Shown here: positions 17,145 through 27,870 of the stretch, in pieces
Layout of the letters: every line of letters begins with the position of its first letter
Position numbering within the stretch: the stretch's first letter is position 1
Assembly: GCF_031180885.1 (NCBI RefSeq)
Contig: NZ_JAPSLK010000025.1
Coordinates: forward strand, 40,347 to 104,346
Length of the DNA: 64,000 bases
Source of the DNA: Saccharothrix sp.
GTDB taxonomy: Bacteria > Actinomycetota > Actinomycetes > Mycobacteriales > Pseudonocardiaceae
Reading direction: 5' to 3'
Notes under the pieces: model-generated
The model's input: the letters and a program-made list of their open reading frames with translations, nothing else
The model's database searches: none
What the model was told of the DNA's origin: nothing
Position numbers and translations under genes: made by a program

Positions 17145-18173
17145 ATGACCCGATTGCTGATCCAGCCCGTGCGGAACAAGGAGGCCAAGCGCAACAGGCA
17201 GAAAACGCTGCACAACGACGTGCCCTTCAGCGAACCTCGCTACCGGTCGAAGTTGGTGGACGGCGAGTGGGCCGCCTTGGAGCGGTTGCACCCGGACGGC
17301 CGTGCCCGGTTTTGGGGCACCCGTCCCTTCCTCGACGAGGCCATGAAGCAGGTGGCGTTGGGTGATGTCGCGCTTTTCGCCTGGGAAGGCCGCATCGGGG
17401 CCATCGGCGAGGTCGGTGCGAGCTTCCGCAACCAGGCGTTCGCGGACGAGCTGTGGAAGGAGCCCGGCGACGCCGACAGCTTCGTCAACGTGTACAGCCT
17501 GATCACAGTGGAAGAAGACCTGGCGATCTCCTACGAGGAACTCGCGGACGTTTCGGATGGCCGGCTGTCGGGGCCGTTCCGGGCCGGTCGGGTGATCACG
17601 GACAACGCTCTCGTGCGCCAGGTCCTGGAGGGCCTCGGCAGGCGTGCGGCGGAGGCCGCGGAGGCAAGCGACAAGTACGTCGAGTCGCAGTTGGAGCAGG
17701 GCCTGGTCGTGGAACTCGAGAACTTCTTCGCGTCGAAGGTCACGTACAGCCGCACCGCCCGCGACATCACCGTCCACCGGGCCGAGTCCCTGTTGATGAC
17801 CGAGTACCTGGAGGCGCACTCCGACCGGAAGTTCCAGCGGCTCAGGTCCGGTGCGGGTATCTCGGACATGTACACGCTCTGGCCCGAGGGCGCGGAGATC
17901 ATCGAAGCCAAGGGCGGCAGCACGCGCGAACGGGTGCGCCAAGCGGTGGCCCAACTCCTGCACTACTCGCTCCACCGCCCGAAGGAGGTCGAAGTAGTGC
18001 GGCTGACGGCGTTGTTCCCCGCCCGTCCGGACCGCGACGACGTGCACTTCCTGCACAGCGTGGGCATCGACTGCGTGTACCGGAGCGAGCCGGGGAGGTT
18101 CGAGCGCCTGGAAGCACCGGCGGCGCGACGGCTCCACATGAAGCCCGTGTGGAACGACTGCGTGCCGGAGTAG
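17145..18173 (+). CDS. Putative modification-dependent nuclease: PUA-like (EVE/ASCH-type) domain plus PD-(D/E)XK
   Basis: A 342-residue protein. Residues about 57-165 look like a PUA-superfamily domain of the EVE/ASCH kind: LGDVALFAWEGRIGAIGEV, then NQAFADELWK and FVNVYSL. In related folds this domain flips out and reads a modified base. Residues about 185-315 look like a PD-(D/E)XK nuclease: Glu220 (LLMTEYLEAH), Asp241 (GAGISDMYTLW) and Glu254-x-Lys256 (IIEAKGG), followed by a QAVAQLLHYS helix. Together these suggest a one-protein type IV restriction enzyme. The ATG has GAAGG nine bases upstream. It is convergent with the nuclease-helicase gene three bases downstream. Domain calls are by pattern recognition. 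Confidence 0.7.
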   Translation: MTRLLIQPVRNKEAKRNRQKTLHNDVPFSEPRYRSKLVDGEWAALERLHPDGRARFWGTRPFLDEAMKQVALGDVALFAWEGRIGAIGEVGASFRNQAFADELWKEPGDADSFVNVYSLITVEEDLAISYEELADVSDGRLSGPFRAGRVITDNALVRQVLEGLGRRAAEAAEASDKYVESQLEQGLVVELENFFASKVTYSRTARDITVHRAESLLMTEYLEAHSDRKFQRLRSGAGISDMYTLWPEGAEIIEAKGGSTRERVRQAVAQLLHYSLHRPKEVEVVRLTALFPARPDRDDVHFLHSVGIDCVYRSEPGRFERLEAPAARRLHMKPVWNDCVPE

Positions 18174-18176
18174 CGA

Positions 18177-20036
18177 CTACCGGCGCAGCCGCAGGAGGAA
18201 GTCCTGCGTCTCGGCGTCGGTCGAGTACAGCCGGCAGCCCGACATGCCGCGGCTGGCCAGCACCCAGTAGATGTTCAACGCGAGCGGCAGGTACTCCTCG
18301 GCGGAGAGCCGGTTGACCCGGTCGTCCGCGCTCTCCGCCGGCTGCGCCACCCACCGGTCGTCCCGCCGCACCAGGTCCGGCCCCATGATCACGCCGCCGT
18401 AGTCGTACTCGAGGCCCTGGCACGTGTACACGCACCCGACCTGGTCCTGGCCGCCCGCGTCCGTCGCCCAGAACTTGCGCCCGGGGACGGTCACGGCCCC
18501 GGTGCGGTCCCGGTGCTCCACATGCGCGTTCCACGGGCGGCGCCAGGTCCGGTCCACGCCGTTCCGGTCGGTCCAACGGAGCACGACGTCGTCCACCAGC
18601 GGTTGCTTGGCGTCGACTTCGGTCCAGTCCCAGCAGAAACCCGCCGCGATGCGTGCCGTGAACCCGTGGGCTCCGTGGTGCCGGACCCACGCGTCCAAGT
18701 CGTCCGGGTCACGCGCGATGTCGAAGTCGTAGGTGCGCTCGGTCCACGGCTCGGGCGTCTTGTCCGCGGACAGCAGGCGACTGAGCCAGTTGAGGTAGGA
18801 CTGAGACCCACCGCACCGGAACTGGCTCTCGAGTTCGACGTGGTGGAATTCGGCGCCCAGCCGCAGCGCCTCTTCCCGCAACTCGGCGACGCGGTAACCC
18901 TCGTTCGGCAGGATCACCTGCCTCTCGTCCAACATGAACAGGCTGACCGGTGCGCACGTCATGAGCCGCTCGAGTTGCCAACCATTGCGCTCGAGCCGCT
19001 GCGCCTCGTCCACCACTGGCACGACCGAGGTGGACGGCGGGTGTGAACTCGGGTGGCCGAACATGCCCCTGGCGCCGTCGACCCCCTCGACGTCGCGTTT
19101 GAGCTGCGCGAGGAGGGTGCCGGACGGAGTGAGGTACCTGGCCTCCGTCCTGATGGACGGCTGCCGGCGCGTGAGGTCCACGACCAGTCTGAGGGCGATC
19201 ACGGACTTGCCGGTCCCGGGGCCGCCGGACACGACGATCACCCGCTTGCGCTGCGCGGTCACGTCGGTCGCCGCTTTCCACACCAGCGCTTGCGCCTCCA
19301 GTTGGGCGCCGATCAGCCGGAACCGGGATCGCTGGTCCAACACGTCGCCGATGCCGTCCAGCAGCTTGGTCGACGGCCGGGGTTCGAGCGCGAGGAACGC
19401 AGCCAACTGCGCCTCGGCCGGTGACACCAGGTCGCCGCACCGCAACAGCCCCGCGAGGGTTCCTGGGTCCGGTTCGGCCAGCTCACGACGTCCCAGCACC
19501 GCCACGTCACCGCTGCCGACGCTGCCCCGGACCGATTCGGCGAGCAGCGCCGTCGACCGGTCGTCGGCGTTGTGCAGCACCGCGGCAGCGCGGAACTCCA
19601 GCCGCAGGACCTCGTCCTCGAGCCACTGCTCCAGGTGCCCGACGTACCCGGCGGCCTGCCGGCAGGGGTGCCCCCGGTGCTCGCCGCGGGTCTCGACCAG
19701 AGCCGTGCCGGCGGTCGCGATCTTGTCCCACTGCTTGAGTTCGACCACCACGCCGGTGACGCCGCCGTCCGGTCGTGCACCGAGGACCAGTGCGTCGATC
19801 CGCTCGGAAGTCCTGGGTAACTCGTACTCGAACAACAGGGCGAGGTCCCGCAGCCCGGCTCGGACGAGGGCATCGACGAGCACCGGCCAACTGTTGCGCC
19901 AACTCCGAAACTCGGCGTCGCCGGGCGGCTCACCACGTCGCCTGCGGAAGTCCTCCGCGCACCGCTCCACGAACGCTTCGGGAGCGGATCGCAGCCACTC
20001 GTCCGCCTCGCCGACCGTGCCCAGGTACACCTGCAT
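18177..20036 (-). CDS. PD-(D/E)XK nuclease fused to a DUF2075-type helicase
   Basis: A 619-residue protein. The N-terminal part (about 60-150) has a nuclease-like core with Glu70, Asp81 (ERIDALVLG) and Glu99-x-Lys101 (VVVELKQWD). The motor domain follows: Walker A GGPGTGKS at 271-278, a VVPVVDEAQRL Walker B near 338-348, a VELESQFRC motif and a final GCVYTCQGLEYDYGG motif, the set seen in DUF2075 superfamily 1-type helicases. Such nuclease-helicase fusions occur in phage defence islands. The start is ambiguous: an ATG, or a TTG six bases earlier; no clear ribosome binding site precedes either. It shares a gap of about 40 bp with the divergent HNH gene. Confidence 0.8.
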   Translation of the reverse strand: MQVYLGTVGEADEWLRSAPEAFVERCAEDFRRRRGEPPGDAEFRSWRNSWPVLVDALVRAGLRDLALLFEYELPRTSERIDALVLGARPDGGVTGVVVELKQWDKIATAGTALVETRGEHRGHPCRQAAGYVGHLEQWLEDEVLRLEFRAAAVLHNADDRSTALLAESVRGSVGSGDVAVLGRRELAEPDPGTLAGLLRCGDLVSPAEAQLAAFLALEPRPSTKLLDGIGDVLDQRSRFRLIGAQLEAQALVWKAATDVTAQRKRVIVVSGGPGTGKSVIALRLVVDLTRRQPSIRTEARYLTPSGTLLAQLKRDVEGVDGARGMFGHPSSHPPSTSVVPVVDEAQRLERNGWQLERLMTCAPVSLFMLDERQVILPNEGYRVAELREEALRLGAEFHHVELESQFRCGGSQSYLNWLSRLLSADKTPEPWTERTYDFDIARDPDDLDAWVRHHGAHGFTARIAAGFCWDWTEVDAKQPLVDDVVLRWTDRNGVDRTWRRPWNAHVEHRDRTGAVTVPGRKFWATDAGGQDQVGCVYTCQGLEYDYGGVIMGPDLVRRDDRWVAQPAESADDRVNRLSAEEYLPLALNIYWVLASRGMSGCRLYSTDAETQDFLLRLRR

Positions 20037-20078
20037 GATCAAGGACTACCAGTCTGGCACCGTGTGCGTGTGCGATCG

Positions 20079-21329
20079 ATGGAAGATGGGCAGCCGCCGG
20101 TTCAGGTGGACCGGTCGTGGGCCGACCCGGTGGAGAAGTTGATGGTGTCGTTGGGGTCGCTCAACCGGTACCAGCGGGACGGGCAGCCGAGCCTCCACAA
20201 GCCGCTTGCCGTGATGTGGGCGTTCGGGCAGCTTGCGGCGGGGCGTGGGCGGCTGTTCGGGTGGCCCGAGTTCCGGGAGGGGGTCGGGGAGGTGTTGGCC
20301 GAGTTCGGGATGTCTCGGAACACCCCGCAGTACCCGTTCTGGCACCTGGGGTCGGATGGTGGGTTGTGGGAGCGGCATGGGTTGGTGAAGGAGCCCACGT
20401 CGGCGGATGTCGATGCCGTTGCGGGGTTCACCGAGCAGGCCGCGGCGTTGTTGGCGGACCCGGCGGTGCGGGCGCAGGCGGTGGATGTGGTTCGGGCTGC
20501 TTATCTCGTTGACCTGGACGACCAGCCTTCCCTGTTGCGCCGAGTGGGGTTGCCGGTGCCGGTGGCGCCGGCGGCGGTGGACGTGTTGCAGCGGCTGGTG
20601 GGGGTTGAGATCACCACGGTCGACGGGAGTCTCAACCGGGTGTTGGAGGTGGATTCACGCAACGCCCTGGTGGCTACCGAGCGGTCGCCGCGGGGGAAGT
20701 TGGTGCCGGTCGCCTGGGTGCAGGAAGGGCTGGACAAGCTGTACGCGCGTGGGCGGGTGGCGGCGTCTGTCAAGGAACTGAAGTACCGGAGTGCGTTTGT
20801 GGCGGCGGTGTTGGCGACCTTGCCGCGGGCCGTGGTGACGACGAAGCCGGCGGCCGTGTCGCTCGGGTACGCACCGGTCGCGCCGGATCGGCAGTTCGGT
20901 GTGCTCGACCGGACCGCGCTGGCCAAGTACCGGGTCGAGCAGGGGGCGCTGCGGCACGTCCTGATCGGTGACGCCGCGGTGGGGACGTGCGCGCTGTGCG
21001 GGCGGGAACTGCCGGTCAACCTGCTGGTCGCCGCGCACATCAAGCAGCGGGCCGAGTGTTCCGACGACGAGCGCAACGACCTGCGGAACGTGGCGATGCT
21101 GGCGTGTTCCCTGGGGTGCGACCGGCTGTTCGAGCTGGGGTACGTGACCGTGGGACCGGACGGGACGATCTTGGCCACTCCGGTGGAAGGCGCACTGGCG
21201 GAGCAGCTCGCGACCCTGGCCGGCCGGGTCTCACCCGCGCACCACGCCGCGTCCGCCGGCTACTTCGCGTGGCATCGCGAACACGTCTTCGCGCGGGGCA
21301 CGCGGTCCGTTGTCGGTGGGGGTCGTTAG
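20079..21329 (+). CDS. Sulfur-binding-domain HNH nuclease (ScoMcrA-like, phosphorothioate-DNA restriction)
   Basis: A 416-residue protein. Residues about 15-105 match the pattern of the sulfur-binding domain that recognises phosphorothioate DNA: an LHKPLAVMWAFGQLAAGRG helix and a YPFWHLGSDGGLWE strand. The C terminus (about 300-355) is an HNH nuclease: CALCGRELP, LVAAHIKQRAEC, ERNDLRNVAMLAC and GCDRLFELGYV. Enzymes of this type cut DNA carrying the sulfur backbone modification laid down by Dnd proteins, and so exclude modified incoming DNA. The middle of the protein is not recognised. The start could be this ATG, a GTG at 20064, or a GTG at 20106; no strong ribosome binding site decides. Confidence 0.85.
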   Translation: MEDGQPPVQVDRSWADPVEKLMVSLGSLNRYQRDGQPSLHKPLAVMWAFGQLAAGRGRLFGWPEFREGVGEVLAEFGMSRNTPQYPFWHLGSDGGLWERHGLVKEPTSADVDAVAGFTEQAAALLADPAVRAQAVDVVRAAYLVDLDDQPSLLRRVGLPVPVAPAAVDVLQRLVGVEITTVDGSLNRVLEVDSRNALVATERSPRGKLVPVAWVQEGLDKLYARGRVAASVKELKYRSAFVAAVLATLPRAVVTTKPAAVSLGYAPVAPDRQFGVLDRTALAKYRVEQGALRHVLIGDAAVGTCALCGRELPVNLLVAAHIKQRAECSDDERNDLRNVAMLACSLGCDRLFELGYVTVGPDGTILATPVEGALAEQLATLAGRVSPAHHAASAGYFAWHREHVFARGTRSVVGGGR

Positions 21330-21338
21330 GATCGGTTC

Positions 21339-23143
<1,805 letters not shown>

Positions 23144-23147
<4 letters not shown>

Positions 23148-23941
23148 CGGAACTGCGCGCCGACTGCGAGCGGTGCTTCGGGTTGTGCTGCGTGGTCCCG
23201 GCGTTCGCCAAGTCCGCGGACTTCGCGATCGACAAACCGGCCCGCACGCCGTGCCGCAACCTCGGCGCCGACTTCCGCTGCCGCATCCATGAGACCCTGC
23301 CGCAGCGCGGTTTCCGCGGCTGCACGGTCTACGACTGCTTCGGTGCGGGCCAGCAGGTCGCCCAGGCGACCTTCGGGGGCCGCAGCTGGCGGGACGCGCC
23401 GGAGTCCGCCGAGCTGATGTTCGACGTCTTCCCGGTCGTGCGGGAGCTGCACGAACTCCTCTGGTACCTCACCCAGGCCCTTGCCCTGCCGAAGGCCGCG
23501 AGCCTGACCACGAAGCTCGACGAGGCCCGGAAGGAGATCGAAGCGCTCACCGCCGAACGGCCGGAAGTGTTGGCACGGCTGGACGTCGGCCCCCGCTGGC
23601 GCGCCGTCGCCGCCCTGCTGGAACAGGCCAGCGACCTCGCGCGCCGGCACGTCAAGGGCCGCAAGTCCAAGCGGGGCGCGGACCTCGTCGGCAAGAAGCT
23701 CGCCAAGACCGACCTGCGCGGCGCGGACCTGCGCGGCGCCTACCTGATCGGCGCGGACCTGAAGGGCGCCGACCTGCGCGAAGCGGACCTCATCGGCGCC
23801 GACCTGCGGGGCGCTGACCTGCGCGGAGCCGACCTGACCGGTGCGCTGTTCGTCACCCGGGTCCAGCTCGACGGCGCCAAGGGCGACGCCGCCACCAAGC
23901 TGCCCGCCGGCCTGACCCACCCGACCCGCTGGACGTCATAG
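23144..23941 (+). CDS. Pentapeptide-repeat protein with a cysteine-rich N-terminal domain
   Basis: A 265-residue protein that starts inside the recQ stop codon. The N terminus (about 1-70) has cysteines in the pattern [25 protein letters not shown], which resembles metal-binding YkgJ-type domains. From about 185 to 250 there are at least nine pentapeptide repeats ([25 protein letters not shown]), which fold into a right-handed square helix and in some relatives mimic DNA. The overlap with recQ suggests joint expression, but no direct functional link is known. Confidence 0.88.
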
Positions 23942-24514
23942 CCGCGCCAGCGCCCCTTCGACCACGTCCTCCAGCACCCGCCGGTCGTGGACGACCTTGC
24001 CCAGCACCCGCAGCCCGTAGTACGCGCTGACGAACAACCTGGCCGCCACCAACGGGTTCACGTCCGTCGCCACCTCGCCGTCGCGCTGCCCGCGCGCGAT
24101 CACCTCGCGCACCGCCGCCTCGAACCGCGAGAACTGCCGCAGCACCTGGTCCGCGACCACGGCATCGGTGCCGCCCGCGTCCACGGCCGCGTTCACCGCG
24201 AGGCACCCGCGCTTGGCCGGGTCGCCCAGATCGGTGTCGATCACGTCGATCATCAAGGCCCGCAAGCGTTCCTTCACCGTGCCGGGCCCGTCGAGGATCT
24301 CCGCCTGCAACCCGAAACCCACCTCGGCGTACCGGCGCAGCACCCGCTCGTACAGCCCGTGCTTGCTGCCGAAGGCGTTGTACAGGCTGCCGCGGCCCAG
24401 TCCCGTGCGCACGCACAGGTCCTCCGTCGAAGTGGACTCGTACCCCTTCGACCAGAACACCTCCATCGCGGCGTCCACGACCGCCGCGTCGTCGAACTCC
24501 CGTGGCCTGCCCAC
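23936..24514 (-). CDS. TetR/AcrR-family transcriptional regulator
   Basis: A 192-residue regulator. The helix-turn-helix is in about residues 8-55 ([38 protein letters not shown]). The ligand-binding half resembles the TetR_C group with a [18 protein letters not shown] helix. The GTG opening the GRPREFD motif was taken as start because close relatives begin there; a GTG 27 bases upstream is possible. It converges on the pentapeptide gene with a 6-bp overlap and is divergent from a ruined permease gene, which may have been its former target. Confidence 0.88.
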   Translation of the reverse strand: MGRPREFDDAAVVDAAMEVFWSKGYESTSTEDLCVRTGLGRGSLYNAFGSKHGLYERVLRRYAEVGFGLQAEILDGPGTVKERLRALMIDVIDTDLGDPAKRGCLAVNAAVDAGGTDAVVADQVLRQFSRFEAAVREVIARGQRDGEVATDVNPLVAARLFVSAYYGLRVLGKVVHDRRVLEDVVEGALARL

Positions 24515-24599
24515 GTCACCGCAGCGTAGCCGTTCGTGCACGCAGGGATAACCGGCGAGACATCGGGGTGTCGACCGGAGTTCGGGAAGCTGTCACGTC

Positions 24600-25417
24600 A
24601 TGGGCAGCAGCCGTCCCGCGTTGACCGTGGTGCACGGCACCGCGCTGTACGTGGGCGCCGTGCTCGGCACGGGCGTGATCGCGGTACCGGCGCTGGCCGC
24701 CGCGGTCGCCGGACCGGCGTCGCTGCTCGCCTGGCTCTGTCTGGTAATGGGGTCCGCCCCGCTGGCGGCCACCTTCGCCGCGCTCGCGGCCCGGCACCTG
24801 GACGCGGGCGGCGTGTAGACCTGCGCCCGGCTGGCGTTTCGGCGAACGGGCGGCGGCGGTGGTGGGCTGGTGTTTCTTCTCCGCGGTCCCGCCGGGGACG
24901 ACGGCGTCGGCGCTGCTCGCCGGGTCCTGCGTGGCGGACGCGATCGGCGGCGGCCGGCTCACCCAGGTGGTGACCGCGTTGGTGCTGATGGCGCTGGTGT
25001 TCACGACCAACTGGGCGGGGCTGCGCGCGTCGGGACGGGCGCAGTGCGTGCTGGCCGGACTGCTGGTGCTGCTAATCCTGGCCGCCGTCGCCGTGTCGGC
25101 CCCGTTGGCGGACCTGGCGAACCTGGAGCCGTTCGCGCCGCACGGCTGGACCGCGATCGGTCCGGTGGCGGCGCTGCTGGTGTGGAGCTTCGCCGGCTGG
25201 GAGGCGATCGCGCCCCTGGCTCAGGAGTTCGGGAAACCGCAACGCGACCTGCCGCGCGGTCGTGGCGTTGCTGCACCTGTCGGTGGCGTTCGTGACGGTG
25301 GCGGTGCTGGGGTCGGCGGATTCGCCCGCGCCGCTGGAGGAGTTGCCGGCGCGCCGGCGCGGGCTGCTGGACCAGGACGGGAACCTGTCGGCGGTGGAGC
25401 TACGTCGACGGGCGTAG
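24600..25417 (+). pseudogene. Disrupted APC-family amino-acid permease
   Basis: Three pieces of one permease follow in order. The start ALYVGAVLGTGVIAVPALAA (a typical APC helix 1 with GTG motif) ends at a TAG at 24816-24818. Sequence then continues past an extra T near 24838 into VVGWCFFSAVPPGTTASALL and VWSFAGWEAIAPLAQEFGKP. At about 25253 two bases are missing after DLPR, and the frame moves again to AVVALLHLSVAFVTVAVLGS, ending at the TAG of 25415-25417. At least three lesions and a shortened C terminus are needed (an intact permease has more than 400 residues). Sequencing error could explain one but hardly all of them. Confidence 0.85.
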
Positions 25418-25478
25418 GCGGGTTTGCCGCTGTGCGGGGGACGTGGCGACGGGGCGTGGGCGGGCACATTGCGGTGCC

Positions 25479-25910
25479 ATGAAACCTGTCGCACGCAAGT
25501 CGTGGTTGTTGCTGCACGTCGTCACGTCGGTGGGGTGGCTGGGGGTGACGCTGGGGAACCTGGTGCTCGCCTCGTTCGACCGGGTGGAGTTCTACCGGGC
25601 GATGGTGCCGCTGGCCGACTTCGTGGTGCTGCCGCTGGGGTTGGGCGCGCTGGCGACCGGGGTCGTGCTGAGCCTGGGCACGAAGTGGGGGCTGGTGAAG
25701 CACCGGTGGGTGCTGGTGAAGTTCGTGCTGACCGTGATCGCCGTGGTGGCCACGACGTTCTCGCTGCGGTCGGGCGTGCGGGACGCTGCGGACGGGGTCG
25801 CCGGGGCGGGGGTCGACGTGCTGGTCGCGTGCTGCGTGTCGCTGACGTTGTACCTGGTCAACACCGCTTTGTCGGTGTTCAAGCCCTGGGGGCGGACGCG
25901 GTGGGCGTGA
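25479..25910 (+). CDS. Small integral membrane protein (DUF2269-like)
   Basis: A 143-residue protein with four membrane helices (for example WLLLHVVTSVGWLGVTLGNL, FVVLPLGLGALATGVVLSLG, VLVKFVLTVIAVVATTFSL). The HVVTSVGWLG start and the KWGLVKHRWVLVKF loop resemble the DUF2269 family of small membrane proteins, whose role is not established. The ATG gives the normal family N terminus. It overlaps the convergent NACHT gene by 32 bp. Confidence 0.82.
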   Translation: MKPVARKSWLLLHVVTSVGWLGVTLGNLVLASFDRVEFYRAMVPLADFVVLPLGLGALATGVVLSLGTKWGLVKHRWVLVKFVLTVIAVVATTFSLRSGVRDAADGVAGAGVDVLVACCVSLTLYLVNTALSVFKPWGRTRWA

Positions 25911-27870
25911 GCGCGTCTCGGCGGCGTTCGACGGTGGTGGCCAGCTCGACCGGGTCGCAGTCGGCGAGGTGGTCGCGGACCAGGGCGTGGGGGAAGCGGT
26001 TTCCTGTCACGAGCAGCACCCGGTCCCGGGCGGACTGGATGATCGCCTTGCGCCGCAACGGGAACTCGTCGAGGGCGAGGGGTTTGGCGAGGAGTTCGAC
26101 GACCGGTTCGGGCGGGCGGACGGTGGGGGTGACGGCCAGGCCGATCAGGAGGCCGGTGATCGGGGCGATGTGCGGTGTGATGGGTGCGCCGAGGGCGGCG
26201 GCGAGGGCGATGGCGGGGAGGCCGGCCAGTGGCAGCCAGTGCAGGGGGCGGGGTGCGGGTCGGTCGAGGGTGCGCCAGACCCTGGTCAGGCCCGCGGTGA
26301 GGGCCCCGGCGGCGGTGCCGGCGAGCAGGCCGGTGCCGAGGCCTTTGAGGAGGTCGGGGGAGGGTCCGGTCCAGATCATGACGGCGGTGGGGGCGAGGGC
26401 GGCGGCGACGGCCCAGTAGCGGTCGCGGGTGATGCTCAGGGTGATCAGGAAGGTGATGATGAGGACCAGTCCGAACGTCACGAACGCCGGCCAGTTCGTG
26501 GCTTGAGCACCCAGCCAACCGCCCACTGTGGACAGTGCGGCTCCGGTGGTCGCTCCGGCCGCGAATCCTGCGGCGGCCCAACGGAGTCCGCGGCGTCGAT
26601 CGTCGGTCGTGGTGTCGAACCGGCCTTGTCGCAGCCCGATGGCGGCTAGTGCGGCGACGATCGCCGAGGGCAGGTTGTGGAAGGCGATGACGAGGCAGGT
26701 GCCGGTGACGAGCCCGGCCATCGCGCCCGGTCCGGCTCTGCGGAACAGCCGCCAGACGGCGGGTTCGCCGACGAAGTCCAGCCAGACGCGGCGGTGGGGG
26801 AGGCGGTGGTCGGCGCGGAGGTCGTTGCGGCGGCGGGCGATGCGGGCGAGGAAGCGCAGTGCCCTGATGGTTCGCTCGGCCTTGCCTGGGCCGCGGGCGG
26901 CGGATTCGACGAGGTAGGTGTCCAGGACGCCCCGGTACTCGGCGCGGCCGGCGCGATAGGCGAGGGCGAGGAGGTCGAAGGCGAGCGGGGTGCGGACTTC
27001 GTCCCAGAGGTCGGGGTCTTTGGTGAGGGCTTCGAGGAGGCCGTCGAGGCGTGGTTCGCAGGCGGTGATCAGGTCGAGGACGTCGGTGCGGCGCAGGGGT
27101 TCGACGTGGACGACGTCGTAGCGGGGGAGGCGTTCGTAGTCGTCGGTGGAGGTGCAGAGGACGACTTGGGGGAGTTTGAGGGCGGTGATCCAGCGCAGGC
27201 AGTCGGCGCGGTGCGCGGCGGGCAGGTCGTCCAGCCCGTCGAACAGCATCGTCAGCCGCCGCTCCCGCAACCACGTCCGCCCGAGCCGAACCCCGATCCG
27301 GTACCGCCGCCGGAGTGCTGTGAGCAGCCACTCGCCGAAGTCCTGCTCGGGCCGCCACATGCCGACGTCGACAACTACCGGCACCGGCATACTCGGATCA
27401 GCCCGCGCACGCTCCAACAGCCGCCCGGCCAGGTCGAGCAACAGCGTGGTCTTCCCACAGCCTGGTTCTCCCGCCACGACTAGCGGTGCCCTGATTCTCG
27501 CGGACAGCCTCGGCCCGACCCGCGGCACCACCCCCAACTTCAACCGAACCTGCTCGGCAAGTGATCCCTCCACCCGACTCCGTACGAACCGGTCGACCCG
27601 GTCGAGCGCGGCTAGCCGGTTGGCGGGGTGTGCGGGGCGTCGCTGGACGAGGAGCGCGCTCAGCGGTTCCCAGGCGGCGAGTGCGGCGGTGAGGGTGACG
27701 AGCAGGGTCAGGGAGGGCCAGAGCCAGGTGGCGTAGGGGCCGAGCACCCGGAGCGCCGAGCCGCCGGTGGCCGCGTTGATGGCGACGGGGACGACCACCA
27801 GACACGTCACGCCACCCACGCCGATCAAGGCGATCGTGCGCGAGGTGCGGGCGAGTCGTCTGTGGTCCAT
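25879..27870 (-). CDS. Membrane-anchored NACHT-type STAND NTPase
   Basis: A 663-residue protein. Two N-terminal membrane helices (about 12-32 and 46-68) are followed by a NACHT-like core with Walker A GEPGCGKTTLL at 134-144, the small-residue-rich Walker B LTMLFDGLDDLP, and an LPQVVLCTSTDDYERLP sensor. After the ATPase come six or more further membrane helices (about 385-590; AMAGLVTGTCLVIAF, FVTFGLVLIITFLITLSI, LPLAGLPAIALAAALGAP). The C-terminal 80 residues are soluble. NACHT proteins act as triggered switches, and several bacterial ones are antiphage; a membrane effector fits cell suicide by membrane damage. That role here is an inference. Confidence 0.87.
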   Translation of the reverse strand: MDHRRLARTSRTIALIGVGGVTCLVVVPVAINAATGGSALRVLGPYATWLWPSLTLLVTLTAALAAWEPLSALLVQRRPAHPANRLAALDRVDRFVRSRVEGSLAEQVRLKLGVVPRVGPRLSARIRAPLVVAGEPGCGKTTLLLDLAGRLLERARADPSMPVPVVVDVGMWRPEQDFGEWLLTALRRRYRIGVRLGRTWLRERRLTMLFDGLDDLPAAHRADCLRWITALKLPQVVLCTSTDDYERLPRYDVVHVEPLRRTDVLDLITACEPRLDGLLEALTKDPDLWDEVRTPLAFDLLALAYRAGRAEYRGVLDTYLVESAARGPGKAERTIRALRFLARIARRRNDLRADHRLPHRRVWLDFVGEPAVWRLFRRAGPGAMAGLVTGTCLVIAFHNLPSAIVAALAAIGLRQGRFDTTTDDRRRGLRWAAAGFAAGATTGAALSTVGGWLGAQATNWPAFVTFGLVLIITFLITLSITRDRYWAVAAALAPTAVMIWTGPSPDLLKGLGTGLLAGTAAGALTAGLTRVWRTLDRPAPRPLHWLPLAGLPAIALAAALGAPITPHIAPITGLLIGLAVTPTVRPPEPVVELLAKPLALDEFPLRRKAIIQSARDRVLLVTGNRFPHALVRDHLADCDPVELATTVERRRDALTPTASAPRA

